Source: Vibrio sp. SNU_ST1
Lineage (GTDB): Bacteria; Pseudomonadota; Gammaproteobacteria; Enterobacterales; Vibrionaceae
DNA length: 64,000 bases
Reading direction: 5' to 3'
Assembly (NCBI RefSeq): GCF_030563405.1
Contig: NZ_CP130748.1
Location: 496,001 to 560,000 of the forward strand
Positions 43,784 through 54,551 of the stretch are shown piece after piece. Position numbers and translations under genes: made by a program. The stretch's first letter is position 1. Every line of letters starts with the position of its first letter. The notes beneath the pieces were generated by a model, which worked only from the letters and a program-made list of their open reading frames with translations, had not been told where the DNA came from and searched no databases.

Positions 43784-45346
43784 GTGAGTAAACGACTATT
43801 AAAGTCAGGCCTGATTGTCAGTGCAATGACTTTTGTTTCCCGCGTATTGGGGCTAGTACGTGATGTAGTAGTAGCAAATTTGATGGGAGCAGGAGCGAGT
43901 GCCGACGTATTTTTCTTCGCTAATAAAATCCCTAATTTCTTACGTCGACTTTTCGCAGAAGGTGCCTTTTCTCAAGCGTTTGTTCCTGTATTAACGGAAT
44001 ATCACGCTGCAGGTGATAAAGATAAGACTCGAGATTTAATTGCCAAAGTATCGGGCACGCTCGGGGTACTAGTTTCTATCGTCACCGTTATCGGGGTGTT
44101 GGGCTCGGGCGTAATCACCGCGATGTTTGGCGCAGGTTGGTTTATCGACTGGTTAAATGATGGCCCAGCAGCACCAAAATTTGAGCTGGCGAGCTTTATG
44201 CTCAAGATTACCTTTCCTTATTTATGGTTTATCACCTTTGTTGCTTTATCTGGTGCAATCCTCAATACCATGGGCAAATTTGCGGTTTCGTCATTTACCC
44301 CTGTGTTCTTGAACGTAATGATCATAGGTTCAGCATGGTTTATCTCTCCTAATCTAGAACAACCCGAAATTGGCTTGGCCATCGGTGTGTTTCTTGGTGG
44401 TTTAGTCCAGTTCCTTTTCCAAATACCTTTCTTGATTAAAGCGGGTGTGTTGGTTAAGCCTAAGTGGGGTTGGAGAGATCCCGGTGTAGTTAAGATCCGC
44501 ACGCTAATGATCCCTGCCTTGTTTGGTGTGTCAGTGAGCCAAATCAACTTGTTGTTCGATACCTTCATTGCCAGCTTTCTAGCAACCGGCTCTATCAGTT
44601 GGCTATATTATTCGGATCGATTATTGGAGTTCCCACTCGGTTTGTTTGGTATTGCTATTGCGACGGTTATTCTTCCTGCTTTATCTCGTAAACACGTAGA
44701 TGCTCAAGGGGAAGGGTTTGCTCATACAATGGACTGGGGCGTGCGCATGGTTTTATTGCTAGGCATTCCTGCGATGTTAGGTCTTATTGTTTTAGCGAAG
44801 CCGATGCTGATGGTGCTCTTCATGCGTGGCGAGTTTTCACCACACGATGTACAGCAGGCTTCCATGTCTTTGGTGGCATACGCTTCAGGCTTGCTTAACT
44901 TCATGTTGATTAAAGTGTTGGCTCCGGGCTATTACTCACGTCAAGATACTAAAACTCCTGTGAAGTACGGCATCATTGCGATGGTCACTAACATGGTGTT
45001 CAACGCGATCTTCGCTTCTTTCTATGGTTATGTTGGTTTGGCAATCGCAACGGCGTTATCTGCGTTCGTGAACATGACTCTACTTTATCGTGGTCTGCAT
45101 ATAGCGGGTGTTTATCGTTTAACCAAGACTACATTGTTGTTTAGCCTTAAATTATTAGTATCTGGAACTGTGATGGTTGGCGTGATTTTATGGCAACTAG
45201 ACAATATGCAGCTGTGGCTTGATTGGAGCTTCAACCAAAGAGCGTTGACGCTAACAGGGTTGATCGCACTTGGTGGCTTTGCTTATATTGTGTCGGTACT
45301 GGTTTTAGGTATCCGAGTAAAACATTTAAAAGCAGCGACAGATTAA
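43784..45346 (+). CDS. murJ: Lipid II flippase MurJ
   Basis: Flips lipid II across the inner membrane for peptidoglycan synthesis. 520 residues, about 14 membrane segments, MviN/MATE-like. Conserved regions include FVSRVLGLVRDVVVANLMGA, FLRRLFAEGAFSQAFVP and LAPGYYSRQDTKTPVK. GTG 43784 (V/M-SKRLLKSG) has AGAGG six bases upstream and is preferred to the GTG at 43769. It begins the run murJ-ribF-ileS-lspA-fkpB-ispH. Confidence 0.96.
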   Translation: MSKRLLKSGLIVSAMTFVSRVLGLVRDVVVANLMGAGASADVFFFANKIPNFLRRLFAEGAFSQAFVPVLTEYHAAGDKDKTRDLIAKVSGTLGVLVSIVTVIGVLGSGVITAMFGAGWFIDWLNDGPAAPKFELASFMLKITFPYLWFITFVALSGAILNTMGKFAVSSFTPVFLNVMIIGSAWFISPNLEQPEIGLAIGVFLGGLVQFLFQIPFLIKAGVLVKPKWGWRDPGVVKIRTLMIPALFGVSVSQINLLFDTFIASFLATGSISWLYYSDRLLEFPLGLFGIAIATVILPALSRKHVDAQGEGFAHTMDWGVRMVLLLGIPAMLGLIVLAKPMLMVLFMRGEFSPHDVQQASMSLVAYASGLLNFMLIKVLAPGYYSRQDTKTPVKYGIIAMVTNMVFNAIFASFYGYVGLAIATALSAFVNMTLLYRGLHIAGVYRLTKTTLLFSLKLLVSGTVMVGVILWQLDNMQLWLDWSFNQRALTLTGLIALGGFAYIVSVLVLGIRVKHLKAATD

Positions 45347-45416
45347 TACTGATTAGTATATAATCCGTCGGTTTCACACAATAAATGATGCAAATAACAG
45401 GTTTTAGCTGATCACA

Positions 45417-46352
45417 ATGGAACTGATCCGAGGTATACACAATATTAAAGCACAGCATCATGGCTGTGTATTAACCATAGGTAACTTCGATGGTGTTCAT
45501 TTAGGGCATCAAGAGGTTCTGAGTCAGGTTTCTAAACAAGCTACAGCACTGGGACTCCCTTCTGTTGTCATGACGTTTGAACCGCAACCTATGGAATTGT
45601 TTGCTAAAGGTCGAGCGCCAGCGCGTTTAACTCGTTTACGAGATAAGTACGTGCAATTGAGTAAGCTAGAGATTAGTCGTTTATTGTGTGTGAATTTCAA
45701 TCAATATTTTGCAAGCTTGTCTGCGGAAGCGTTCATTAAGGAGCTTTTGGTTGATAAGCTTGGTGTGAAATTCTTGGTGGTTGGTGACGATTTTTGCTTT
45801 GGCAAAGGCCGAACGGGTAATTTCGCTATGCTTAAAGAAGCGGGCGAAAAATATGGTTTTGAGGTGGTGAGCACCCAAAGTTATTGCTTAAACCAATTAC
45901 GAGTAAGCAGCACTGAGATACGAAATGCGTTAGCGGCCAATGACTTGGCTTCTAGTGCTACCATGCTTGGGCGTGACTACAGTATCAGTGGTCGTGTTTC
46001 TCATGGTCGTAAACTAGGGAGAACTATCGGTTTCCCTACCGCTAATATTCCATTAAAACGTTGTGTTTCTCCTGTGTCGGGAGTGTATGTTGTTGAAGCA
46101 TTAGATATCGACGGTGTTCCTGTCGGTGGTGTTGCTAATATTGGACAACGGCCAACAGTTAATGGTGTAAGGCAGCAATTAGAAGTACATTTTTTTGACT
46201 TTAAAGCCAATTTATATGGTAAACAGTTAGAAGTGCGACTTTTGCACAAACTGCGCGACGAGATAAAGTTTGAGTCGTTCGACGCATTAAAGAATCAAAT
46301 AGAATTGGATGCTGAAGCCGCAAGGGTGTGGCTGCTTCAGCTAAAGAATTAG
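45417..46352 (+). CDS. ribF: Bifunctional riboflavin kinase / FAD synthetase
   Basis: Makes FMN from riboflavin and FAD from FMN. 311 residues. The N-terminal adenylyltransferase has GNFDGVHLGHQEV and SSTEIRNAL; the C-terminal flavokinase starts near GRVSHGRKLGRTIGFPTANI. Position between murJ and ileS is as in E. coli. Confidence 0.97.
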   Translation: MELIRGIHNIKAQHHGCVLTIGNFDGVHLGHQEVLSQVSKQATALGLPSVVMTFEPQPMELFAKGRAPARLTRLRDKYVQLSKLEISRLLCVNFNQYFASLSAEAFIKELLVDKLGVKFLVVGDDFCFGKGRTGNFAMLKEAGEKYGFEVVSTQSYCLNQLRVSSTEIRNALAANDLASSATMLGRDYSISGRVSHGRKLGRTIGFPTANIPLKRCVSPVSGVYVVEALDIDGVPVGGVANIGQRPTVNGVRQQLEVHFFDFKANLYGKQLEVRLLHKLRDEIKFESFDALKNQIELDAEAARVWLLQLKN

Positions 46353-46415
46353 TCGGATAATTCCACCGATTAACATAATGTCTAACTTCGCCCAATATAA
46401 CGGAATTAAGAATCG

Positions 46416-49292
46416 ATGAGTGATTATAAAGATACCCTGAACTTACCAGAAACAGGGTTCCCAATGCGTGGCAATCTGGCAAATCGTGAACCAGAAATGC
46501 TTAAGCGTTGGTACAAAGAAGACCTTTACGGTGAGATCCGTAAGGCAAAGAAAGGTAAAAAATCTTTCGTACTGCATGATGGCCCTCCATACGCGAACGG
46601 CGACATTCACATTGGCCACGCGCTGAACAAGATTCTTAAAGACATTATTATCAAATCTAAGACCCTTTCTGGTTTTGATGCACCGTACATCCCTGGTTGG
46701 GACTGTCACGGTCTTCCAATCGAGTTGATGGTTGAGAAGAAGAAAGGTAAGCCTGGTCAGAAGATTTCAGCGGCTGAATTCCGCGAAGAGTGTCGTAAGT
46801 ACGCTGCGGGCCAAGTTGAAGGTCAGAAAGAGAGCTTCAAACGTCTTGGTATCATGGGCGAGTGGGATAAACCATACCGCACTATGGATTTTGGCACTGA
46901 AGCGAACATCATTCGTTCTCTAGGCAAAATCGCAGACAAAGGTCACCTTCTTAAAGGTTTCAAACCCGTTCACTGGTGTACTGACTGTGGTTCTGCTTTG
47001 GCTGAAGCTGAAGTTGAATACAAAGATAAAGTCTCTCCATCTATCGATGTGAAATTTACAGCAGCTGACGAAGCGGCTCTACTAGAGAAATTTACTCTAG
47101 CGGAAGGTCACGCAGGTCAAGGCGAAATCTCTATCGTTATCTGGACGACAACACCATGGACTCTGCCGGCTAACCGCGCAGTATGTCTACGTGATGATCT
47201 TGAATACGTACTTATCCAAGTTGAAGCGAATGGCGAACAGCCAGCTCAACGTATCCTTGTTGCTTCTGAACTAGCAAAAGACGTAATGGATCGTGCGGGT
47301 ATCGAGCACTTCCATAACCTTGGTTTTGCTACTGGTGCTGATCTTGAGCTTTCTCAATTCAACCACCCGTTCTACGATTTTACTGTTCCTGCTGTTCTTG
47401 GCGACCACGTAACAACGGATTCAGGTACTGGTGTGGTTCATACCGCTCCTGGTCACGGTCAAGAGGATTTCGTGGTTGGCAAGAAGTACAACCTAGAAAT
47501 CGCTAACCCAGTTGGTTCAAACGGCGTTTATCTGCCAGATACTGAGCTATTTGCTGGTCAGCACGTATTCAAAGCGAACGACTCTGTTTTAGAAGTTCTA
47601 AAAGAGAAGGGTGCACTACTGCATCACCACGCTTACGAGCACAGCTACCCACACTGTTGGAGACATAAAACTCCAATCATTTTCCGTGCAACACCGCAGT
47701 GGTTCATCTCTATGGATCAAGCTGGCCTACGTGCAAAAGCACTAGAGTCAACGAAGAATGTTGAGTGGATGCCGGAATGGGGGCAAAGCCGCATCGAAGG
47801 TATGATCGAAGGTCGCCCTGAGTGGTGTATCTCTCGTCAACGTACTTGGGGTGTGCCAATTGCTCTGTTCGTTCATAAAGAAACATCAGAACTTCACCCA
47901 GATAGCCCAGCTCTTATTGAAAAAGTAGCGAAGCTTGTGGAAGAAAAAGGCATTCAAGCTTGGTGGGATGTAGATGCTGCTGAACTGATGGGTGCTGAAG
48001 ACGCTGACAAATACGAGAAAGTACTTGATACGCTAGACGTATGGTTCGACTCAGGTGTAACGCACTTCTCTGTTGTGGATTCTCGTGAAGAGTACAACTT
48101 CCCGAATGAAGAAAGAACGCACAGTGCTGATCTTTACCTTGAAGGTTCTGACCAACACCGTGGTTGGTTCCAGTCATCTTTGATTTCATCTATCGCGATG
48201 AAAGATGAAGCACCATACAAGCAAGTGCTAACGCACGGTTTCGTGGTTGATGGTAACGGCCGTAAGATGTCTAAATCTATCGGTAACGTTGTTGCTCCTA
48301 AAGATGTAACTAACAAGCTAGGCGCAGATATTCTACGTCTATGGGTTGCTTCTACTGATTACACTAACGAAGTAGCGGTTTCTGACGAGATCCTTAAGCG
48401 CTCTGCTGATGCTTACCGTCGTATTCGTAACACGGCTCGTTTCTTCCTAGCGAACTTGAACGGTTTCAACCCTGAAACTGACCTAGTTCCTGCTGAAGAA
48501 ATGGTAGCACTTGATCGCTGGGCTGTTGGCCGTGCTCAAGCTGCACAAGAAGAGATCGTTAAAGCATACGGTGAGTACAACACTCACGGTGTAACTCAAC
48601 GTCTAATGCAGTTCTGTTCTATCGAAATGGGTTCTTTCTACCTAGACGTAATTAAAGACCGTCAGTACACAGCGAAACAGGGCAGCCATGCTCAACGTAG
48701 CTGTCAAACGGCGCTTTACTACATCGTAGAAGCTCTAGTTCGTTGGATGGCGCCTATCATGTCGTTCACTGCAGATGAAATCTGGAACGAGATGCCAAGC
48801 TCTTTACCAACTGGAGAGCAGCGCGATACGTTTGTATTCACAGGCGAGTGGTTCGAAGGCCTATTTGGTCTTGCTGACGACGAAGAGCTAAGCAACGAAT
48901 TCTGGACTGAAATCCAGTCAGTTCGTGGCGCAGTGAACAAGCTTCTTGAAGATGCTCGTAAAGAGAAAACAATCGGTGGTGCTCTGCAGGCTGAAGTTAC
49001 TCTATACGCTGACGATGCACTAGCGGCTAAAATCAACAAGCTAGAAGATGAGTTACGTTTCGTACTTATCACTTCTGCTGCTGTTGTTAAGCCAGTTAGC
49101 GATAAGTCTGATACAGCTCAAGCGACAGACGTTGAAGGTCTATACGTTGAAGTTGCAGCAACTGAAGCTGAGAAGTGTGACCGTTGCTGGCACCACACTC
49201 CAGATGTAGGCACAATTGAAGGTCACGAGAAAGTTTGTGGTCGTTGTGTGTCGAACATCGACGGTGAAGGCGAAGTGCGTAAGTACGCATAA
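46416..49292 (+). CDS. ileS: Isoleucyl-tRNA synthetase
   Basis: Class I synthetase of 958 residues charging tRNA-Ile. The HIGH motif is in [13 protein letters not shown] and the KMSKS loop in [13 protein letters not shown]. The CP1 editing domain lies between (about 190-400, including [11 protein letters not shown]). The C-terminal zinc site has two cysteine pairs, CDRCW and CGRCV. Slightly longer than E. coli IleS (938). Confidence 0.98.
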   Translation: MSDYKDTLNLPETGFPMRGNLANREPEMLKRWYKEDLYGEIRKAKKGKKSFVLHDGPPYANGDIHIGHALNKILKDIIIKSKTLSGFDAPYIPGWDCHGLPIELMVEKKKGKPGQKISAAEFREECRKYAAGQVEGQKESFKRLGIMGEWDKPYRTMDFGTEANIIRSLGKIADKGHLLKGFKPVHWCTDCGSALAEAEVEYKDKVSPSIDVKFTAADEAALLEKFTLAEGHAGQGEISIVIWTTTPWTLPANRAVCLRDDLEYVLIQVEANGEQPAQRILVASELAKDVMDRAGIEHFHNLGFATGADLELSQFNHPFYDFTVPAVLGDHVTTDSGTGVVHTAPGHGQEDFVVGKKYNLEIANPVGSNGVYLPDTELFAGQHVFKANDSVLEVLKEKGALLHHHAYEHSYPHCWRHKTPIIFRATPQWFISMDQAGLRAKALESTKNVEWMPEWGQSRIEGMIEGRPEWCISRQRTWGVPIALFVHKETSELHPDSPALIEKVAKLVEEKGIQAWWDVDAAELMGAEDADKYEKVLDTLDVWFDSGVTHFSVVDSREEYNFPNEERTHSADLYLEGSDQHRGWFQSSLISSIAMKDEAPYKQVLTHGFVVDGNGRKMSKSIGNVVAPKDVTNKLGADILRLWVASTDYTNEVAVSDEILKRSADAYRRIRNTARFFLANLNGFNPETDLVPAEEMVALDRWAVGRAQAAQEEIVKAYGEYNTHGVTQRLMQFCSIEMGSFYLDVIKDRQYTAKQGSHAQRSCQTALYYIVEALVRWMAPIMSFTADEIWNEMPSSLPTGEQRDTFVFTGEWFEGLFGLADDEELSNEFWTEIQSVRGAVNKLLEDARKEKTIGGALQAEVTLYADDALAAKINKLEDELRFVLITSAAVVKPVSDKSDTAQATDVEGLYVEVAATEAEKCDRCWHHTPDVGTIEGHEKVCGRCVSNIDGEGEVRKYA

Positions 49293-49328
49293 CGACTCAG
49301 AGAAAGACTGAACTTTTTGTAAAAATCA

Positions 49329-49357
49329 TAGCCCCAGTATCAACTGGGGTTATTTTT
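49329..49357 (+). terminator. Terminator-like hairpin after ileS
   Basis: CCCCAGT and ACTGGGG close a short loop, followed by TTATTTTTAAT. It may reduce read-through into lspA. Confidence 0.6.
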
Positions 49358-49450
49358 AATTATAGGAAATGTGTTTAGCCAAGTTTGGTAATCAAGGTCA
49401 CTTAAATTGAGTAACAGTGAATACCAGCTTCGTAAATACTAGGAATAGAA

Positions 49451-49951
49451 ATGAGTGAAGTTTCGTTAAAACAATCTGGTGTGCGTTGGTTGTGGTTGGC
49501 CCTAGTGGTCTTCCTTGCAGATATCGGCATTAAACTCTTTGTCATGGACAATATGGGTTATGGTTGGGCAAACCGCATTGAGGTTTTGCCATTCTTTAAC
49601 TTTTTGTATGTGCATAACTACGGCGCAGCATTTAGCTTCTTGAGTGATCAAAGTGGCTGGCAGCGTTGGTTATTTACGGGTATCGCATTTGCGGTAACAG
49701 GGATGCTGACGTACTGGATGAGTAAGCTACCAGCGACAGAAAAGTGGAACAACATTGCTTATGCGATCATCATTGGTGGCGCGGTAGGTAATGTGTTCGA
49801 CCGTGTTGTACATGGCTTTGTTGTCGATTACTTAGACTTCTATTGGGGCACTTACCACTGGCCTGCATTTAACCTAGCGGATATGGGAATCTGTATCGGC
49901 GCCGCGATGATCATCTTAGATGGTTTCCGCAAGAAAGATGAAAGCAAATAG
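49451..49951 (+). CDS. lspA: Lipoprotein signal peptidase II
   Basis: Aspartyl protease that cleaves the signal peptide of diacylglyceryl-prolipoproteins. 166 residues and four membrane segments. Catalytic aspartates are in [18 protein letters not shown] and FNLADMGI. Position between ileS and fkpB is as in E. coli. Confidence 0.97.
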   Translation: MSEVSLKQSGVRWLWLALVVFLADIGIKLFVMDNMGYGWANRIEVLPFFNFLYVHNYGAAFSFLSDQSGWQRWLFTGIAFAVTGMLTYWMSKLPATEKWNNIAYAIIIGGAVGNVFDRVVHGFVVDYLDFYWGTYHWPAFNLADMGICIGAAMIILDGFRKKDESK

Positions 49952-50040
49952 ACTACTCAGACATTAATGAGTATTCAGTAAATCGCTTTGTAATAGTTTG
50001 TCCTAAAGTCAGTCTATGACTCACAGATTAGAATAGCCCT

Positions 50041-50078
50041 AAGCGCTGTCGGTTGATTCCGACGGCGCTTTTTTTTAT
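50041..50078 (+). terminator. Terminator after lspA
   Basis: AAGCGCTGTCGG and CCGACGGCGCTT pair (one G-U) around TTGATT, followed by eight Ts. Confidence 0.88.
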
Positions 50079-50145
50079 GCTGCAATTAATAAGGGAGCAA
50101 AGCAGAATGTGTTCTCAAATAATAAAGAAATCTAAGGAAAGTAAC

Positions 50146-50577
50146 GTGGCAGCAATTAAAAATGATTCAGCAGTAACTCTACATTTTACGATTAAAATGA
50201 AGGATGGTTCAGTTGCCGATAGCACCGAAAATATGGGTAAGCCTGCAAAGTTCGTAATGGGTGATGGCAGCCTAAGTGAGAACTTTGAACAGTGCCTGAT
50301 TGGCCTTGAAACGGGGACTGAAAAGTCTATCGAATTGAAGGCGCAAGACGCGTTTGGCATGCCTAATCCAGATCATATTCATCATATGGATCGTGCTAAG
50401 TTTGTTGGCGATTCTGAAGTCGAAGTTGGTACTATTATGGCTTTCTCTGGTCCTGACGGTATGGAAATTCCAGGTATTATCACTGAGATCGCAGGTGATT
50501 CAGTGACGGTTGATTTTAATCACCCATTAGCCGGCCAAGACGTTACGTTTGACGTCAACATCTTAGCTGTGGAATAG
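50146..50577 (+). CDS. fkpB: FKBP-type peptidyl-prolyl isomerase FkpB (SlpA)
   Basis: A 143-residue SlyD-like proline isomerase and chaperone. GTG 50146 (V/M-AAIKNDSAVTL) has AAGGA seven bases upstream; the frame reaches back to 50053 into the terminator and is rejected there. Family blocks: FTIKMKDGSVADSTE, GDGSLSENFEQCLIGLETG, and HPLAGQDVTFDV. Adjacent to ispH as in E. coli. Confidence 0.95.
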   Translation: MAAIKNDSAVTLHFTIKMKDGSVADSTENMGKPAKFVMGDGSLSENFEQCLIGLETGTEKSIELKAQDAFGMPNPDHIHHMDRAKFVGDSEVEVGTIMAFSGPDGMEIPGIITEIAGDSVTVDFNHPLAGQDVTFDVNILAVE

Positions 50578-50701
50578 CGATAGACTAACATCGCCTTACA
50601 GCTGTGATGTAACCCAGAGCTTCACTGTCTAGACGCTTCACTGTAGAATGCGAACCTCGCTGACAGCGAACTCTATAGAAACAACCTTAGTACCGCGGTA
50701 A

Positions 50702-51661
50702 ATGATGAGCAATGAAATGAAAATAATGTTAGCTAACCCTCGTGGCTTTTGTGCAGGTGTCGATCGTGCGATCAGCATCGTAGAGCGCGCTCTTGAACTG
50801 TATCAGCCACCGATTTATGTTCGCCATGAAGTGGTGCATAACCGCTTTGTTGTTGAAGGGCTAAAGCAACGTGGTGCTATTTTTGTCGAAGAGTTAAGTG
50901 AAGTACCAGACGATAACATCGTGATTTTCTCGGCTCACGGTGTTTCTCAAGCGGTTCGTAAAGAAGCGAAAGAGCGCGAGTTAACGGTATTTGATGCGAC
51001 GTGTCCTTTGGTAACTAAAGTACATATGGAAGTTGCTCGTGCGAGCCGCAAACATATGGAAGTGGTACTTATTGGTCACGCTGGTCACCCTGAGGTTGAA
51101 GGCACCATGGGTCAGTACGCTAGCCAAACGGGTGGTATGTACTTGGTTGAAAGACCAGAAGATGTACAGAACTTAGTCGTGAACGACCCGAGTAACTTGC
51201 ACTATGTTAGCCAAACCACGTTGTCAGTTGATGAAACTGCAGACGTGATTGAAGAGTTACGTCGCGTGTTCCCTGAGATCCAAGGGCCACGTAAAGATGA
51301 TATTTGCTACGCAACACAAAACCGTCAAGACGCAATTCGTGAGATGGCTGGTGATGTTGATGTTGTGATTGTTGTCGGTTCTAAGAACTCATCGAACTCT
51401 ACTCGTTTAAAAGAGCTGGCAGAAAAATTAGGCACGCCAGGTTATCTAACCGATTGTCCTGAAGACATTCAAACAGAATGGGTTGAAGGGAAAAAGAAAA
51501 TTGGTGTGACAGCGGGGGCGTCGGCTCCTGAAGAGTTGGTAAATCAAATCTTAGATCGCATTCGCGAGCTAGGTGCAACCGAAGTTGAAGAGATTCAAGG
51601 TCGTGAAGAAAACATGTTCTTCGAAGTGCCAAAAGAGCTGCAGATTAAGCAAGTCGACTAA
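50702..51661 (+). CDS. ispH: 4-hydroxy-3-methylbut-2-enyl diphosphate reductase
   Basis: Last step of the MEP isoprenoid pathway; a [4Fe-4S] enzyme. 319 residues. The three cluster cysteines appear in [23 protein letters not shown] and KDDICYATQ, and His/Glu substrate ligands include [11 protein letters not shown] and [11 protein letters not shown]. The true start could be 50702, 50705 or 50717 ([10 protein letters not shown]); no strong ribosome site decides. Confidence 0.96.
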   Translation: MMSNEMKIMLANPRGFCAGVDRAISIVERALELYQPPIYVRHEVVHNRFVVEGLKQRGAIFVEELSEVPDDNIVIFSAHGVSQAVRKEAKERELTVFDATCPLVTKVHMEVARASRKHMEVVLIGHAGHPEVEGTMGQYASQTGGMYLVERPEDVQNLVVNDPSNLHYVSQTTLSVDETADVIEELRRVFPEIQGPRKDDICYATQNRQDAIREMAGDVDVVIVVGSKNSSNSTRLKELAEKLGTPGYLTDCPEDIQTEWVEGKKKIGVTAGASAPEELVNQILDRIRELGATEVEEIQGREENMFFEVPKELQIKQVD

Positions 51662-51718
51662 TCGCTATTGATTTGTGACCAGTTCGATTCGTAAGCGCTA
51701 TCGATTTGTAAACAGCAG

Positions 51719-51747
51719 GAAGCCAACGTTGATGCGTTGGCTTTTTT
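51719..51747 (+). terminator. Terminator of ispH
   Basis: AGCCAACG and CGTTGGCT around TTGATG, followed by a T-run. Confidence 0.9.
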
Positions 51748-51783
51748 GATCGAGCTTTGGAAAAATAGTCGAAGTTTATGGGG

Positions 51784-52515
51784 TTATTGAAGGCCTAGCT
51801 GCTCTTTTAAGGTTTTTAGATAGCGACGACTGACAGGCACTTCAAAGCCGGTCAGTGTGACGATCTCCGCTAATCCATTATCTAACAGTTTGATCTCTTG
51901 GATCGATTTTATGTTGATCAAATACTGTCGATGACAACGGATCAAGTCGGTTTTTTCTTCCAAGATCTTTAGTGTTAACTGCGAGGTTGCCGTTTGTGAT
52001 GAGCTGCGTACGTGTACACCACTGATATCTGAATAAGCGCACTCGACCGTTTGGCTCGCCATGATCACTATGCGGTTATGGCCGATGCACGGGATCTGCT
52101 CTAAACGACACGGAGCAATGGCTGAGAGGTCTTGTTCCGGCGCTTTGTGGTTCTGCTTGATGACCTTATTCAGACGACAAACACTCTTGTTTAATCGACA
52201 AGGTTCAACTGGCTTGAGTAGGTAGTCAAAAGCGTTATCTTCAAATGCTTGAATTGCATATTGGTCGTAGGCAGTGACGAATACCACGTAAGGCATGGTG
52301 TCTGGATCAAGCATGCTTAACAGTTCAATTCCGGTAACCTGCGGCATTTGGATATCCAAATACACCACATCAGGCTTGAGCAGGTTGATCTGTTTCAGTC
52401 CTTCGATCGCGTTACTCGCTTGGCCAATGATTTCTACTTGTCCGGTTTCAGTGAGTAGTTCAATCAGCTCTTCGCGAGCAAAAAGCTCATCATCGACAAC
52501 TAATGCCTTTAACAT
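51784..52515 (-). CDS. btsR: LytTR response regulator, BtsR-like
   Basis: A 243-residue response regulator. The receiver has Asp8/Asp9, phospho-acceptor Asp54 in YLDIQMP and Lys in LLKPVEPCRL. The C-terminal LytTR DNA-binding domain (about 145-240) contains RCHRQYLINIKSI and EVPVSRRYLKTLK. It resembles E. coli BtsR (YehT), which with BtsS senses pyruvate and activates the transporter gene btsT. It lies 105 bp downstream of the sensor gene on the same strand. The symbol is by similarity; the signal was not tested. Confidence 0.85.
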   Translation of the reverse strand: MLKALVVDDELFAREELIELLTETGQVEIIGQASNAIEGLKQINLLKPDVVYLDIQMPQVTGIELLSMLDPDTMPYVVFVTAYDQYAIQAFEDNAFDYLLKPVEPCRLNKSVCRLNKVIKQNHKAPEQDLSAIAPCRLEQIPCIGHNRIVIMASQTVECAYSDISGVHVRSSSQTATSQLTLKILEEKTDLIRCHRQYLINIKSIQEIKLLDNGLAEIVTLTGFEVPVSRRYLKTLKEQLGLQ

Positions 52516-52620
52516 CCTATAATCTTCATTTTGGTTCTATCCCTGCTTGTTTCACGCTTTTCTTCTAAATGTCGGCTTCTAAATGTTTCAACTCGGAGTG
52601 ATTCGTCTCCGAAAATGCCC

Positions 52621-54291
52621 TTATTTCAGTATAGGTATGATAAAGCTCATTCGAGTAAATTGCTGTGGTTGAGATTCTATTTTTAGTGTTGAATCTTGTC
52701 CAAAGAAATTAGTGAGTCGTTTATCAACAATCTCCATACCTAATCCAACGTGATCTTGGGATGGCTTCTGATAATTACCAGCATTATCTTCAACGATCAG
52801 CTTGAATCCACCCTCGAAAGCCTCGCTATAGATCTTCACTTTGCCGCCTTCCAGCATGTTAGAAATCCCATGTTTGATGGCATTTTCTACTAGCGGTTGT
52901 AGGGTAAAGCTTGGCAGCTGCGACTCATACAGTTGTGGGTCGATATCCCATTCGACTTCTAATCGGTCAGTAAAACGTGCTTTTTCAATAGTTAGGTACG
53001 CATTGACGTGCGCCAGTTCGTCTTTGAGTTTCACGGTATTGATGTTCTGTTTCAGATTACTTCTAAAGAAGTGAGAGAGATGCTGAATGAGTTCCCGTGC
53101 TTTATCAGGGTCACGACGTGTAACGGCACTGATGGTGTTAAGTGCATTAAATAGGAAGTGTGGGTTCACCTGTGCATGCAGCAGTTTGATTTCCGCTTGG
53201 GTGAGCAGCGTTTGCTGTTGTTGATAATTACTAAACAGGATCTGGCTCGACAATAGCTGAGCGATACCTTCACCCATCGACATATTGATGGTCGAGAATA
53301 GTTTCAGCTTTGGCTCATACAGTTTAATGGTGCCGACCACTTCATTACCTGCGCGGAGTGGGATAATCAGAGCCGAGCCTAATTTACAATCTTGTGAAAG
53401 AGAGCATTGATACGGGTTCTCTTTCCCATCGAGGTAGATGATGTCGTTCTGTTCCATCGAAGTGAGTGTGCTTTGCGATGAAATAGGTGTATTGGGAATA
53501 TGGTGTTCATCCCCAATGCCGACGAACGCGAGAATTTTTTCCCGGTCGGTAATCGCTACCGCCCCAACATTGGTCTCTTCGTAAACGATACGGACGATTT
53601 TTTGTGCGTTATCGGAATTGAAGCCGCCATGCAAAATACCCACCGAACGTTCGGCGATGGTTAATGCGCGGCGTGAGAAGGTAGCTGAGTACTTCTCGAA
53701 GATGGTTTTCCGATCTTGGATGATGCTCATAAACAGTGCTGCACCGACTGAGTTTGCAATGATCATTGGCGCTGCAATATCAGAAACCAGAGCGTAGGAT
53801 TGTTCGAAGGGTTTAGCGACCGCCAGTAGAATCAGCATCTGAATAATCTCTGCAAACAGGGTCACCGAGAACACCACCATCGGATTAAACAGCTGGCTGG
53901 CTTTGTTTTTTCTGACTAAGTAAACGTGTAAAAAGCCGCCAATCAAGCCTTCTGCCGTGGTTGAAATGGCACAAGCTAAGTCTGTGAAGCCGCCTAATGA
54001 ATAACGATGGATACCACCGGTAAATCCGACGGCAAAGCCGACTACAGGGCCGCCAAACAAACCACCCATTACCGCACCCATCGCACGTGTGTTGGCGATG
54101 GCGTCATTAATCTGCAGCCCAAAATAGGTGCCCATAATACAGAACAGGGAAAACAGAACGTAACAGCTGACTTTATGACTTAAGCGCGAAGATATGCTCA
54201 ATAACGGGAGAATCAGTGGGGTCTTACTTAGCATGTAAGCAATCACTAAGTAGACACAGGTTTGTTGCAGCAGAGAGAGAATGAGTTCCAT
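52621..54291 (-). CDS. btsS: LytS-type sensor histidine kinase, BtsS-like
   Basis: A 556-residue sensor kinase with an N-terminal 5TM-LYT membrane domain (about 1-195), a GAF-like domain (about 215-350), then a HisKA-7TM/LytS-type kinase block, LLHAQVNPHFLFNALNTISA, and an ATPase domain with PLVENAIKHGIS and GLGMEIVDKRL. The pattern is that of BtsS (YehU). Partner of the LytTR regulator downstream, and next to a CstA-family transporter gene. Confidence 0.87.
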   Translation of the reverse strand: MELILSLLQQTCVYLVIAYMLSKTPLILPLLSISSRLSHKVSCYVLFSLFCIMGTYFGLQINDAIANTRAMGAVMGGLFGGPVVGFAVGFTGGIHRYSLGGFTDLACAISTTAEGLIGGFLHVYLVRKNKASQLFNPMVVFSVTLFAEIIQMLILLAVAKPFEQSYALVSDIAAPMIIANSVGAALFMSIIQDRKTIFEKYSATFSRRALTIAERSVGILHGGFNSDNAQKIVRIVYEETNVGAVAITDREKILAFVGIGDEHHIPNTPISSQSTLTSMEQNDIIYLDGKENPYQCSLSQDCKLGSALIIPLRAGNEVVGTIKLYEPKLKLFSTINMSMGEGIAQLLSSQILFSNYQQQQTLLTQAEIKLLHAQVNPHFLFNALNTISAVTRRDPDKARELIQHLSHFFRSNLKQNINTVKLKDELAHVNAYLTIEKARFTDRLEVEWDIDPQLYESQLPSFTLQPLVENAIKHGISNMLEGGKVKIYSEAFEGGFKLIVEDNAGNYQKPSQDHVGLGMEIVDKRLTNFFGQDSTLKIESQPQQFTRMSFIIPILK

Positions 54292-54422
54292 ATTTTCACC
54301 TATTGAGAAGCTGGTTAAGTGTAAAGCTCATTGAGGCTGAAAAGTAGCTTTGCTTTTTTGCAGGTTGTCTTTCTTTTGTTTAGTGGAAACTAACGTATTC
54401 AGTGGTTATGGATAAAATAATA

Positions 54423-54447
54423 AAGCCCATCATACATGATGGGCTTT
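54423..54447 (-). terminator. Terminator of the cstA-like gene
   Basis: AAAGCCCATCAT and ATGATGGGCTTT; on the minus strand followed by ATTATTTTAT. Confidence 0.82.
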
Positions 54448-54551
54448 GATCTTAGATTCCAGTTCATCAAAGATGATGGTGGAACAAGCGAAGTGTTTTT
54501 GGCTTACTTATTCTCCTCTTTCTATGAAGATCGAGAATATTTAGGGGAAAG